64,000 bases of DNA from Paraglaciecola arctica (GTDB lineage Bacteria > Pseudomonadota > Gammaproteobacteria > Enterobacterales > Alteromonadaceae), in assembly GCF_018861065.1 (NCBI RefSeq), contig NZ_JAHKQO010000031.1, positions 269,097 through 333,096 of the forward strand, read 5' to 3'. Shown one piece after another: positions 41,596-50,993 of the stretch (position 1 is its first letter; every line of letters starts with the position of its first letter). The position numbers and the translations under genes were made by a program. The notes beneath the pieces are model-generated. The model saw only the letters and a program-made list of their open reading frames with translations, had not been told where the DNA came from and did not search any database.

Positions 41596-42851
41596 GTCTT
41601 TTTTATCTTGGTGCGGGGTTATCTGTTTTAATTGGTTTGATGTTTATTGCCTTTCCGTGGATACGTAACAAAGAGAACGATTCATTCAGTACGTTAACCA
41701 ATAAGAGCTTAATTAAACAACGCCTTGCGGAATTACATTCAGAACAACAACTCGGATTATTGAGCGATAGCGACAGACAGAAATCAGAAAATGAGTTAAA
41801 ACTGGCTTTGTTGGATGAATTAAATACCACTGAAACTCGTGAAACTAAAACTAGTATTGCAATCGTAATTGGTGCTCTGGTGAGTTTGTCGGTAGGTATT
41901 GGCGCCTATCTATATGCTAATCAAATTCAACCTATTCAGCAGTGGCAACTAGCGCAACTAGAAACAAGCGAACTTGGGCAGCGAATGATTAAGGGAGACG
42001 AGAGTCTCAATTTACAAGACTTACAAACCTTTGCTCTGGGCTTGAGAACTAAATTGTTAGATACCCCAGAAGATGCGACGGGTTGGATGTTATTAGGCCG
42101 AGTATCAGGTGCGATTAATCGAATAGATAGTGCTATTCAAGCGTTTGAGAAGTCTTTGAAGTATGACCCTAGTAACATTGGGACTCTATCGAGTTATGCT
42201 CAAGCATTATTGATGACAGGACAAGAGCAGCAAGTTTTGCAGGCCAAAAATGTGTTGTTGCATATTTTGACGTTAGAGCCAGACAATACTAACGCCATGG
42301 GAGTGTTAGCTATTGCAGCGACTGAATTAGGCGATAAATCATTAGCCCTTGAAAACTGGCAACGTTTAGTCGCGTTTATACCCGAGTCTGATCCCAATTT
42401 TATGGCGGTTAAACAGCGTATTGTGCAGCTACAGGCAGAGTTAGGGCAGTTGGGGCAGTCTCTGGAAGACAATGCAGAGCCTGAGGTTGAAAGCTTAAGT
42501 TTAACTGGCGTTTCTGTGACAGTTAATATCAGTGAAAACTTGCAGAATAAATTGCCTAAAAATGGCTACCTTTTTGTATTTGCACAAGAGAGCACAGGTC
42601 AAGTAAAAATGCCCGCTGCGGTAGTAAAAATGCCGTTGCAAAGGTTTCCTGTTGTAGTTGAACTTTCAGATGCTAATGCCATGATGCCAAATTATACCTT
42701 GTCGCAATTACAACAGGCTAAGTTAGTGGCGCGGATCTCTATGGATGAAAATGTTGCTCAGTCAGAGGGAGAGCTTCAAGGTGACGCGATGGTTACGCTA
42801 AGTTCAGAGCAGATGACCCAAGAAACAATAACGATAAATAGAGAATTATGA
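41592..42851 (+). CDS. ccmI: Cytochrome c maturation protein CcmI (TPR)
   Basis: Protein of 419 residues with two N-terminal transmembrane helices (about 2-21 and 86-106), a periplasmic TPR region (about 140-285; GWMLLGRVSGAINRIDSAIQAFEKSLKYDPSN) and a C-terminal beta-rich domain. CcmI chaperones apocytochrome c to CcmF/H. GTG start overlaps ccmH by 4 bases and its stop overlaps mlaA by 4. Confidence 0.92.
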   Translation: MSLFYLGAGLSVLIGLMFIAFPWIRNKENDSFSTLTNKSLIKQRLAELHSEQQLGLLSDSDRQKSENELKLALLDELNTTETRETKTSIAIVIGALVSLSVGIGAYLYANQIQPIQQWQLAQLETSELGQRMIKGDESLNLQDLQTFALGLRTKLLDTPEDATGWMLLGRVSGAINRIDSAIQAFEKSLKYDPSNIGTLSSYAQALLMTGQEQQVLQAKNVLLHILTLEPDNTNAMGVLAIAATELGDKSLALENWQRLVAFIPESDPNFMAVKQRIVQLQAELGQLGQSLEDNAEPEVESLSLTGVSVTVNISENLQNKLPKNGYLFVFAQESTGQVKMPAAVVKMPLQRFPVVVELSDANAMMPNYTLSQLQQAKLVARISMDENVAQSEGELQGDAMVTLSSEQMTQETITINREL

Positions 42852-43612
42852 TGAATAAAGTAGGTGTTTTAGTTTTAGTATCGGGATTGTTGTTGGGAGG
42901 ATGTGCGTCACAACAAACCACAGCTGAAAGAGCGCAACAGTATGAAGATCCCAAAGACCCTTTAGAGTCATTCAATCGCACTATGTGGGATTTTAATTAT
43001 GATGTCTTGGATGAGTATATCTTGCGACCTACAGCAGTGGCTTATGTGGACTACATGCCGCAAATTGCGCGCACAGGTCTTTTAAACATGGCTGACAATC
43101 TAGAAGAGCCCTCTAATGGCCTTAATAACTTGTTGCAGGGTAAGTTGGACGGCACTTTTATTAGCTTAGGGCGCTTTCTACTCAACTCCACTGTGGGGTT
43201 GTTAGGTTTGATTGATGTTGCTAGCGAAATTGGATTAAATCGTGAGGAAGAAGAGTTTGGTGAAGTATTAGGAAAATGGGGGCTGAATACTGGACCCTAT
43301 TTGATGGTACCGGCTCTAGGACCAAGTGATCCACGTAGTTTAGTGGGGGATGTGGTTGATTCCTCTTATTCACCTATTGACGGGCTTAATTTCTACTTGG
43401 GTTTTTTACGAGTGGGTATTAAGGCATTGGAAAGCCGTGCATCGTTAATTCAACAAGAACAACAGTTAAATTCTTCGGCTGACCCTTATGCTTTTGTAAA
43501 AAGTGCTTATTTTCAAAATTTGGAATTTAAAGTGACTGATGGAAAGGTAGAAAAATCCGAAGAGGAAGAAGCCTTAGAAGACGACATTGACGCGTTTTTG
43601 GATGAATTTTAA
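42848..43612 (+). CDS. mlaA: Phospholipid-transport outer-membrane lipoprotein MlaA (VacJ)
   Basis: Lipoprotein of 254 residues, lipobox LLGGC with Cys19. It is the MlaA/VacJ component that removes mislocalised phospholipid from the outer leaflet of the outer membrane and hands it to MlaC. The DPLESFNRTMWDFNYDVLDEY opening and GLNTGPYLMVPALGPSDPR stretch are diagnostic. The tail is highly acidic (EEEEALEDDIDAF). It overlaps ccmI by 4 bases, so cytochrome maturation and lipid-asymmetry genes share one transcript here; other mla genes are not in the window. Confidence 0.95.
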   Translation: MMNKVGVLVLVSGLLLGGCASQQTTAERAQQYEDPKDPLESFNRTMWDFNYDVLDEYILRPTAVAYVDYMPQIARTGLLNMADNLEEPSNGLNNLLQGKLDGTFISLGRFLLNSTVGLLGLIDVASEIGLNREEEEFGEVLGKWGLNTGPYLMVPALGPSDPRSLVGDVVDSSYSPIDGLNFYLGFLRVGIKALESRASLIQQEQQLNSSADPYAFVKSAYFQNLEFKVTDGKVEKSEEEEALEDDIDAFLDEF

Positions 43613-43641
43613 TCCAAGGTTAAATCTAGCAAGCGTTTAAA

Positions 43642-43675
43642 CCAAAAAGCCCTGAATATTTTCAGGGCTTTTTGG
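43642..43675. terminator. Bidirectional terminator between mlaA and galE
   Basis: A perfect 15-bp stem (CCAAAAAGCCCTGAA, 43642-43656, with 43661-43675) on a 4-base loop, with A/T runs within the stem. It ends the ccm-mlaA operon and the convergent galE transcript. Confidence 0.92.
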
Positions 43676-43687
43676 TAGAAGGACAGT

Positions 43688-44704
43688 TTATTTATAACCG
43701 TTTGGATTATTCGCTTGCCAATTCCAAGAGTCTCTACACATTTCCGCTAGTCCTCTGGTGGCCGTCCAACCCAAAGCCTCGCTGGCTGTTTTTGGATCTG
43801 CATAACAAGAGGCTACATCACCTTCTCGTCGCGGTACAAACTGGTAAGGGACGGTTTTGCCACTTTGTTTTTCGAACTCTTTTACCATGTCTAGCACGCT
43901 ATAACCTTGGCCAGTGCCGAGGTTATAAGTCACTATGCCTGGAGCCGTATAAAGTTTCTCTAAGGCTTTTAAATGACCAGCGGCCAAATCTTCTACGTGT
44001 ATATAATCTCTAACCCCCGTGCCATCTGGGGTGTCATAATCGTTGCCGTAAATAGAAAGTTGCTTACGTTTTCCTGTGGCTACCTGAGTGATATAAGGCG
44101 TCAAATTGTTGGGGATACCATTTGGATCTTCACCGATAAGTCCTGACGGATGAGCGCCGGCCGGATTAAAGTAACGCAATAGCGCAATATTCCAATCGTT
44201 GTCAGATTTATACAAATCCCCCAATACTAATTCAACCATCAACTTTGACATGCCATACGGATTGGTCGGTTGACCTGTTGGCATATCTTCACGAAGGGGA
44301 AGTTCAACAGGATCGCCATAAACCGTTGCCGAGGAACTAAAAACGAGGTTTTTCACCCCATATTTTTTCATGGCTTCGCATAATGTTAAGGTGCCATACA
44401 CATTATTGTTATAATAATTGAGTGGTTTTTCTACGGATTCACCTACAGCTTTTAATCCAGCAAAATGAATGACCGCGTCAATTTTATGTTTAGAAAAAAG
44501 TAACTCTAGAATAGTGTGATCGCGAATGTCTCCTTGCACAAAAATGGTACTTTTACCGGTTAATTTTTCAACCCGATTTAACGATTCTTGAGAAGAGTTA
44601 CATAGATTGTCCAACACTATGACTTGGTTGCCAGCCTCTAGCAGTTGCAAAACAGTGTGACTACCTATGTAACCTGCTCCGCCCGTAACCAAAATGGTCT
44701 GCAT
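43688..44704 (-). CDS. galE: UDP-glucose 4-epimerase
   Basis: Short-chain dehydrogenase-type epimerase of 338 residues, interconverts UDP-glucose and UDP-galactose. Rossmann motif GGAGYIGSH, the active-site Ser-x-Ala-Thr region FSSSATVYG and YGMSK catalytic Tyr/Lys are present, as is the [15 protein letters not shown] segment. It could feed UDP-galactose into the exopolysaccharide locus 2.6 kb away (inference). The small membrane gene 2 bases upstream is co-transcribed. Confidence 0.97.
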   Translation of the reverse strand: MQTILVTGGAGYIGSHTVLQLLEAGNQVIVLDNLCNSSQESLNRVEKLTGKSTIFVQGDIRDHTILELLFSKHKIDAVIHFAGLKAVGESVEKPLNYYNNNVYGTLTLCEAMKKYGVKNLVFSSSATVYGDPVELPLREDMPTGQPTNPYGMSKLMVELVLGDLYKSDNDWNIALLRYFNPAGAHPSGLIGEDPNGIPNNLTPYITQVATGKRKQLSIYGNDYDTPDGTGVRDYIHVEDLAAGHLKALEKLYTAPGIVTYNLGTGQGYSVLDMVKEFEKQSGKTVPYQFVPRREGDVASCYADPKTASEALGWTATRGLAEMCRDSWNWQANNPNGYK

Positions 44705-44706
44705 AA

Positions 44707-45006
44707 TTAATCTCCCTGTGTTTGAGGTTGTGGAATATATTTAGCACACAATCCATATTGTACTGGTTTGACTAGCAAAGGATAAAGCAAGGTAACCAAC
44801 AATGCCCAAACAATTGCCATCCAGTTTGTTGCCATCTGAATTATAAATACAAATATGGGAATAACGACCAACATTTTCAAAATATTGAGTAATAACTTTT
44901 CTGGCCCAATTAGTTTGCCTTGGGCTATTTGTATTGCTGCCAATCTGTCGGTAAGAGGTAAGTGTTGTAGTTGTGGGATGTTTTTAGTAGAAAAATACAA
45001 CTTCAT
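44707..45006 (-). CDS. Small two-helix membrane protein upstream of galE
   Basis: A 99-residue protein with two hydrophobic helices (about 42-59 and 62-82) after a polar N-terminus, and a Pro/Gln-rich tail. Its stop is 2 bases before the galE start, so the two are an operon. I do not recognise a characterised family; the linkage to galE suggests an envelope role but no more. Confidence 0.6.
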   Translation of the reverse strand: MKLYFSTKNIPQLQHLPLTDRLAAIQIAQGKLIGPEKLLLNILKMLVVIPIFVFIIQMATNWMAIVWALLVTLLYPLLVKPVQYGLCAKYIPQPQTQGD

Positions 45007-45037
45007 ATTAAGAGTGACCTGAGGTTAAGGTTAAATA

Positions 45038-45067
45038 GCCCAACTCAGTCTATGGATTGAGTTGGGC
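45038..45067 (-). terminator. Terminator after the POT transporter
   Basis: GCCCAACTCA (45038-45047) and TGAGTTGGGC (45058-45067) form a perfect 10-bp stem with a 10-base loop, followed on the minus strand by TATTTAACC. It lies 26 bases past the transporter stop. Confidence 0.65.
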
Positions 45068-45092
45068 ATTAGATCTTAACGATAAGTTTACA

Positions 45093-46595
45093 TTAGTTGC
45101 TAGCTTTATCCGCCAGCTTTTCCCATTTCTTCGTTTTAAAGGTCAATAGGAAAATGACAATACCAATTGCGATGGTAAATAGACTGATTTGAAGATACAA
45201 GTTAGGCATGTCTTCGACTTTGTTTGGATCAAAGTTACCCGCTAACAAGCCTGCAATTACGTTACCTATAGAGTAAGTCAGTACAAACACGCCCATCATT
45301 TGCCCCGCAAAACGTTTAGGTGATAATTTACTTACTGCGGATAACGCGACTGGGCTTAAACATAACTCACCTACAGTGTGTAAAAAGTAAGTAGCGATAA
45401 GCCAGTATGGGGCGACTTTTAGACCTGTGGCAGCAACTTGGGCAGCAAAAAACATCACAAGAAAGCCTGTGGCCATGATGATTAAACCTAAAGCACATTT
45501 TACGCCGTAAGAAGGAGTGATCATTTTTTTAGCCATGTTGATCCACATAGCTGCAAAGAAAGGTGACAAAATAATAATAAAAGTAGAATTGGCTGATTGT
45601 AACCATTCAGGGGGAATTTCAAATGTTCCAATAATTCTATCTGTGTAGTTTTGTCCGAATAAATTTAGCGAGGAGCCTGCTTGTTCAAAACCTGTCCAGA
45701 AAAATATAGAAGCCACACAGACTAAAAATAATGCCCCTAATTGACGCTTTTCATCGGGCGTATTGTTTCCAAGAAAAAACACCGCTGCGAAATATACCAA
45801 AAATAACAGAGTCGCAATAATGGCGAATTTCTCTGCCACTACTACTGCATTAAAAGTCATCATATTGTTCATTAACATATACGTGACAGCGACAATAGTC
45901 AGTAAAAACGCACCAATAACCGACCAACTGATTTTTGTTGCTTTAGGTGACAACTTTACTGTGGGCTCTGCGCCGGCACCGTTTAATTTGTCGAGAGTCA
46001 TTTTATAGGTAATTAAACCCACACCCATACCAACAGCAGCGGCACCAAATGCCCAGTGCCAACCCATATTGAGACGTAAATAACCACAAACAGTGTAGCC
46101 AATCAAAGAGCCTAAATTGATACCTAAATAATAAAGCGTGTAACCACTATCTCGTCTTTTATCTTCGCTAGAATATAACTGACCAACCATAGCGCCAATA
46201 TTCGGTTTAAGTAAACCCGTTCCCAAAACCACTAAAATTAAGCCGATAAAAAAGGTGGTGTCATCAGGAATGGCTAACACTATATGGCCACACATTATTA
46301 TAATACCGCCATACCATACGGCTTTTTGTCCGCCTATCAAACGGTCTGCCATCCAACCGCCAGGCAAGCCCATTAAATAGACCGAACCGGTGTATAGGCC
46401 ATAAATAGCGGTAGCCGAAGCAACTGTGATAGCTAACCCACCTTCTTGCATAGATGCGGTCATAAAAAGTACTAGCATGGCGCGCATACCGTAGTAACTC
46501 ATGCGCTCCCACATTTCGGTGGTAAATAGTGTCAGCAGACCTCCGGGATGCCCCAAAAAGTCTTTTGTTTTTGATTGAACTGATTCAGTTGTCAT
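45093..46595 (-). CDS. POT-family proton-coupled oligopeptide transporter
   Basis: Inner-membrane transporter of 500 residues with about 14 helices, POT/PTR2 family. The proton-coupling motif EMWERMSYYGMRAMLVLF in helix 1 contains the ExxER signature; the PTR2 segments GTGLLKPNIGAMVGQLY and YYLGINLGSLIGY follow. It imports di- and tripeptides with protons. It is monocistronic, with a terminator downstream and a 700-base gap to the exopolysaccharide locus upstream. Confidence 0.93.
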   Translation of the reverse strand: MTTESVQSKTKDFLGHPGGLLTLFTTEMWERMSYYGMRAMLVLFMTASMQEGGLAITVASATAIYGLYTGSVYLMGLPGGWMADRLIGGQKAVWYGGIIIMCGHIVLAIPDDTTFFIGLILVVLGTGLLKPNIGAMVGQLYSSEDKRRDSGYTLYYLGINLGSLIGYTVCGYLRLNMGWHWAFGAAAVGMGVGLITYKMTLDKLNGAGAEPTVKLSPKATKISWSVIGAFLLTIVAVTYMLMNNMMTFNAVVVAEKFAIIATLLFLVYFAAVFFLGNNTPDEKRQLGALFLVCVASIFFWTGFEQAGSSLNLFGQNYTDRIIGTFEIPPEWLQSANSTFIIILSPFFAAMWINMAKKMITPSYGVKCALGLIIMATGFLVMFFAAQVAATGLKVAPYWLIATYFLHTVGELCLSPVALSAVSKLSPKRFAGQMMGVFVLTYSIGNVIAGLLAGNFDPNKVEDMPNLYLQISLFTIAIGIVIFLLTFKTKKWEKLADKASN

Positions 46596-47274
46596 TTAAT
46601 CTGCCTTTTATTTTTATGGTGTTTGACACGTTAGGCTAAGCCTTAAGATGCAAGCCTCCCTGAAGGCCAAAAGTATCTAAAGTCTATGAGTTATCAATTC
46701 AGTCCAAAAGGTTTTTTAAGTCTGTATTGGAAAAACGCTTAACTGTGCCGGTCATTTGGACGCATTGTTTATACTAGAGCTCTGAGATTAAAACAACTAT
46801 GGAGTAAAAAACAGACTTTGTGAAAGAGTCTTTCTGCATTTTTATTAGAAGGCATTTTACGAGTTAACAAAGGTACGACTATGACATTTCCGGACTGTTC
46901 TCCGTAGTTTTTACAACAATGCATTGGCGTCAACAATTTTTAGCATGCTGGATGTATTGAAGGGCGTAAAACAACCATAGCCACAAAGGAAAGAAGGTTT
47001 GAACAATCATAAGGTCTGGGGGCGCGGCACGTAACGGGAGCTCGAAGAAACTTAAATAAACTATCTAAACGCAATTAAAGCGACAGGCCATGGTCAGCCC
47101 GCAAGTTTATTATTGTATTTGTGGTTAAAATTCAGACCGTTATCACCCTCGTGCAAACCTTTGTGCGCCCGTTATGTACTGCGGTTCAACTTATTAATAT
47201 AGTTAACTTAATTAACCGTTTCACTCATTCATCAATTCAGCTATTATACTGCCGCTTTATTTAGGACAGGTATT
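46596..47274. other. 680-base region upstream of exopolysaccharide locus
   Basis: No supported gene between the divergent POT transporter and the SLBB exporter. It presumably holds the locus promoter; TATACT at 47245-47250 is a candidate -10 without a convincing -35. A GC-rich block (GGGGGCGCGGCACGTAACGG near 47019-47038) contrasts with its AT-rich surroundings. A long untranslated leader is possible, which in other bacteria serves antitermination of polysaccharide operons, but no canonical JUMPStart/ops element is seen. Confidence 0.5.
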
Positions 47275-47319
47275 ATGGTGTTGAAAGCCTTATGGGATTT
47301 AGGAATAGCAATATGTTAA
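47275..47319 (+). CDS. Possible short upstream ORF overlapping the exporter start
   Basis: A 14-codon ORF starting ATG GTG TTG with AGGACAGGT just upstream ends at TAA (47317-47319), overlapping the favoured exporter ATG at 47313 in another frame. Such an arrangement could couple translation of the exporter to the leader. It may be chance; no homology is claimed. Confidence 0.3.
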   Translation: MVLKALWDLGIAIC

Positions 47320-49931
47320 GACAGTTAAGAATTCAGATCATCGCAGTCGTTGCTTTAGTATTCATTGCCCCAGTTAATGCAATATCGCCCACTTCACAGC
47401 AAATTGAACAATTCAAAAACATGCCGCGAGCGCAACAAGAAGCACTTGCACGACAAATGGGATTTAGTCTATCTGACTTTCAAATATCATCTCAAGGTGT
47501 TGATGGGCAGTTAGAACAAGATAAAAAAGACTACCAAGTTGAAAGAAATGTTAATGAACAAGACATTTCGCTGCAGTTATCTCAACAAAGTGCAGTGCAA
47601 GCATTAACGACCGAGTTGAAGCCTTTTGGCTACAACTTATTTGCTACCCCTGAAGGTGAAGAAAGTCGCATAACCTTTGCACCTTCTGATAATACACCTG
47701 TACCTGCTGACTATGTTATGGGACCAGGTGACAGTATTAGTGTTCAGCTTTTTGGTAAAGAAACTAGTCAGTTTGAATTGTTTGTTAATAATGAAGGCAG
47801 CATTCAGGTACCTAATTTAGGACCGTTGTCGGTTGTGGGCCTTAGTTATCAAGAATTAAAAAATCAACTCACAGAAAAATACAAGCAGCAAGTGATTGGT
47901 GTGACTCCCCACATTACTATGGGGAAATTAAGAACAATTCAAATATATATGGTAGGCGAAGCTTACCGTCCAGGTGCATATACACTAAGCGCATTATCCA
48001 CTATTACTCATGCTTTATTTGCAAGCGGTGGCGTGAACGATATTGGTTCATTGCGTAATATTTTATTGAAAAGAGCGGGCAAAACCGTGGCTAATTTTGA
48101 TCTCTATGACTTGCTGGTTTTTGGCAATACCGAGCATGATAAGCGCCTGCAGCAAGGTGACGTTATATTTATACCCACAGTGCAAAAGTTGGTGAGTGTA
48201 GATGGAAACGTTCGTCGACCTGCCATTTATGAAGCTAAAGGCGATGAATCGCTGCAAGACATAATTTCAATTGCTGGTGGTGCGCTTCCAAGTGGCGCAA
48301 TTGACATGGTTCAGATAGCCCGTAAAACACCACAAGAAGGGTTGGAAGTCAAAACTATTAATTTATTGAGTCGTACTGAATCCATGGCATTAGAGAGTGG
48401 CGACTATATCAATATACCTGATGCCAACGATGAGTTTTCTAACGCCATAGTGGTGTCGGGGGCTTATGCTACTCCAGGTATGATCCAGTGGAAGCCTGGA
48501 TTGTCATTAGCAGAAATCATTAAGCGTAACTCCATAATTAACAGCACCGATTTAAATTATGCTTTAGTTTTAAGGCGTGACAAGTTTGCTAGTCAGAGTG
48601 AAGTTATTCAGTTTGAACCTAGTAAAGTATTAGATGGGGCATTTGATTTACAGTTGAAAAAATTAGATCAAATTACCTTATTCAACCGTTATGGTTTTGA
48701 TGAAGTTAAAGAAACCGAAAAAAATATTGTTGAAGGAGACTTAAAAGCGTCCCCGGAAGAATTAGAATCCGAACAAGCCAATTATCTACATGAACTCGAA
48801 GCGGTATCATTTACCAATAAACAGCTCTTGTTAAAAGAAACCAAAACCTTTTCACGTAAAAAACTGTTGACCCCCGTCATTGCTAGGCTAAAAGATGAAG
48901 CGAGCCTTGGCCATCCGTTAAAATTAGCCGAAGTATCAGGGCATGTGAAGTACCCAGGTGTTTATCCTATTGCAAGCAATGGTAGGGTGCGAGATCTTAT
49001 TTTGGCCGCTGGTGGGCTTGTTGAATCTGCTTATGTAGAAAATGCGGAACTATCGAGAACTCAAATTGATAGCAATAAGGTCATGAAAGTTCAGCATATC
49101 AATATTAATCTGCTTGATGCTTTATTAGCTAATAACTCTGCTAATCAAGTTTTAATGAGTAAAGATGTGCTCAATGTAAAGCGAACCCCTGACTGGAATT
49201 ACGACCGTAAAGTTGAATTGGTAGGTGAACTGGTTTTCCCTGGTGTCTATCAAATTAGAAAAGATGAAACTTTGTCACAAATTATCAAACGTGCTGGTGG
49301 TTTTACATCAGAAGCAAGCGCCAAGGCAGCAATCTTTTTACGCCAAGAGCTTAAAGAGCGCGAGCGCATCAATCTAGATAAAACGGTAGAAAGCCTACGT
49401 CAGCAAGTGATTGCCAGTAACTTATCTGGAAGTCAAAATGTTAAGGCAATCAATTACAGTGAAGCCAGCCTTATGATTGAAGAGCTACTTTCTGTAGAGC
49501 CAATTGGACGTCTTGTCATCGACTTGCCTGGTTTATTAGCAGGTAGTACAGCTAATGATATTCAGCTTGAACATGGAGATAAGATATATATTCCAAGAAT
49601 CTCCCCTTCTGTTTCAGTAATTGGTGAGGTCTTTGTACCGACTACTCATATTTTGGAAGAGAATATTACGTTAAATGATTATATTGAGCGCTCAGGTGGG
49701 CTTACCGAGCGTGCTGATAACAGTAAAATATATATAGTAAAAGCAAATGGTTCAGTGATAATTCCAGACAACAGCTTTTGGTTTAAAAATGAGAGTGTAA
49801 TCTTTGAACCAGGTGACACAATAGTAGTGCCAAGAGATGTGGTTAATTATGAGCGACTTGGTTTATGGCAAACGCTTACCCAGATATTGTATCAGTCGGC
49901 AGTGGCACTTATTGCAATTAAAACATTGTAA
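47313..49931 (+). CDS. Large SLBB-domain polysaccharide export protein (Wza-like)
   Basis: Outer-membrane polysaccharide exporter of about 872 residues. A signal peptide (residues 1-23, no lipobox) is followed by a Gln-rich segment, the poly_export domain (about 130-210; YVMGPGDSISVQLFG) and about six SLBB-type beta-grasp repeats visible as VxVxGEVxxPGxY units (for example IYMVGEAYRPGAYTL, VELVGELVFPGVYQI). It ends with a LWQTLTQILYQSAVALIAI helix like the Wza C-terminal barrel helix. It is over twice the length of E. coli Wza. ATG 47313 has AGGA 8 bases upstream; ATG 47292 is an alternative. First gene of the exopolysaccharide locus. Confidence 0.88.
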   Translation: MLRQLRIQIIAVVALVFIAPVNAISPTSQQIEQFKNMPRAQQEALARQMGFSLSDFQISSQGVDGQLEQDKKDYQVERNVNEQDISLQLSQQSAVQALTTELKPFGYNLFATPEGEESRITFAPSDNTPVPADYVMGPGDSISVQLFGKETSQFELFVNNEGSIQVPNLGPLSVVGLSYQELKNQLTEKYKQQVIGVTPHITMGKLRTIQIYMVGEAYRPGAYTLSALSTITHALFASGGVNDIGSLRNILLKRAGKTVANFDLYDLLVFGNTEHDKRLQQGDVIFIPTVQKLVSVDGNVRRPAIYEAKGDESLQDIISIAGGALPSGAIDMVQIARKTPQEGLEVKTINLLSRTESMALESGDYINIPDANDEFSNAIVVSGAYATPGMIQWKPGLSLAEIIKRNSIINSTDLNYALVLRRDKFASQSEVIQFEPSKVLDGAFDLQLKKLDQITLFNRYGFDEVKETEKNIVEGDLKASPEELESEQANYLHELEAVSFTNKQLLLKETKTFSRKKLLTPVIARLKDEASLGHPLKLAEVSGHVKYPGVYPIASNGRVRDLILAAGGLVESAYVENAELSRTQIDSNKVMKVQHININLLDALLANNSANQVLMSKDVLNVKRTPDWNYDRKVELVGELVFPGVYQIRKDETLSQIIKRAGGFTSEASAKAAIFLRQELKERERINLDKTVESLRQQVIASNLSGSQNVKAINYSEASLMIEELLSVEPIGRLVIDLPGLLAGSTANDIQLEHGDKIYIPRISPSVSVIGEVFVPTTHILEENITLNDYIERSGGLTERADNSKIYIVKANGSVIIPDNSFWFKNESVIFEPGDTIVVPRDVVNYERLGLWQTLTQILYQSAVALIAIKTL

Positions 49932-49961
49932 TTTGACTAAATTCTTATTCGAGTAAATAAC

Positions 49962-50993
49962 ATGACTGATAATCAAAACAATGCTCCGCTAAGGGATAAT
50001 GTAAGATATGTTGCCATATCGCCAGATATGCTGCAGACCTCAAAAAATGCTGATGATGAGATAGATTTACGAGAATTATGGTCTGCAATATGGTCTGGCA
50101 AATGGATTATTATTGCAGTAACTGCCATATTTGCCATCGTATCCGTTTTTTACGCACTTAGTTTACCCAACATTTATAAATCTGAAGCACTACTTGCTCC
50201 TGTACAAACTGAACAACAAGGAGGCATTGGAGCATTAGCAGGGCAGTTTGGTGGGCTTGCATCTTTGGCGGGCATTAATTTAGGTGGTGGAAAAGTAAAT
50301 AAAACCGCCTTGGCCATTGAAATCTTAAAATCTAGAGAGTTTTTTGCTAAGTTTGTAGAAAAGCATAATATTCTGCCAAACCTAATGGCCGCTGAAGGTT
50401 GGAGGTTGACTGATAATACCGTTATTTATGATGAAAATATTTATACGCCTGTCAGTGGCAAATGGGTAAGAGAAGTTGAACCTCCAAAAAAGACACTGCC
50501 TTCATTACAAGAGGCTAAAAAAGAGTTCGATCAACTAGTAAATATAGAGCAAAGCAAAGATACGGGAATGGTTATTATCAGTGTGGAGCATGTCTCGCCT
50601 TATGTGGCTAAACAATGGGTAGACTGGTTAATACAAGATATTAATATTGAGATGAAGACGCGTGATAAACAAGAAGCTGAAAAGAGTATCACGTTTCTTC
50701 AATCTCAAATTGATAAGACAACAATATTTGAGCATAAAACTTTATTGTTTCAACTTATTGAAGATCAGACTAAAACTTTAATGTTTACAGAAGTCCGAGA
50801 TGAATATGTTTTTAAAACAATCGATCCTGCTTTGGAAACTGAATTAAAGTTTAAACCCAAAAGGGTCTTAATTGTTGTTCTTGCTATTATTTTGGGGGGG
50901 ATGTTATCAATAATTATGTTATTAATTCGCCATTTTTCAGCAAGTACTAAAGAAAAGGAGCCAGAGGATAAAACATCTGCTGGACGTTACTAA
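49962..50993 (+). CDS. Wzz-type chain-length determinant protein
   Basis: Polysaccharide co-polymerase of 343 residues: N-terminal Wzz domain with first helix at about 50-70 followed by LPNIYKSEALLAP, a periplasmic coiled-coil region, and second helix at about 301-322 preceded by the Pro/Lys segment LKFKPKR. The cytoplasmic tyrosine-kinase domain of Wzc/BY-kinases is absent, so it is a stand-alone Wzz-like protein. It controls chain length with the Wzy polymerase encoded downstream. It starts 31 bases after the exporter. Confidence 0.87.
   Translation: MTDNQNNAPLRDNVRYVAISPDMLQTSKNADDEIDLRELWSAIWSGKWIIIAVTAIFAIVSVFYALSLPNIYKSEALLAPVQTEQQGGIGALAGQFGGLASLAGINLGGGKVNKTALAIEILKSREFFAKFVEKHNILPNLMAAEGWRLTDNTVIYDENIYTPVSGKWVREVEPPKKTLPSLQEAKKEFDQLVNIEQSKDTGMVIISVEHVSPYVAKQWVDWLIQDINIEMKTRDKQEAEKSITFLQSQIDKTTIFEHKTLLFQLIEDQTKTLMFTEVRDEYVFKTIDPALETELKFKPKRVLIVVLAIILGGMLSIIMLLIRHFSASTKEKEPEDKTSAGRY

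Noticed and set aside
43672..44013. Plus-strand 113-codon frame opposite galE
   Set aside because: Antisense shadow of a clear galE; begins inside the terminator.
46881..46907. Eight-codon ORF with AAAGGT upstream in the region before the exporter
   Set aside because: Too short, far from any gene start, and without a stall-codon pattern or terminator that would make it a leader peptide.
47019..47038. Possible JUMPStart/ops element before the exopolysaccharide locus
   Set aside because: The GC-rich block lacks the GGCGGTAG core; resemblance is limited to G/C richness.
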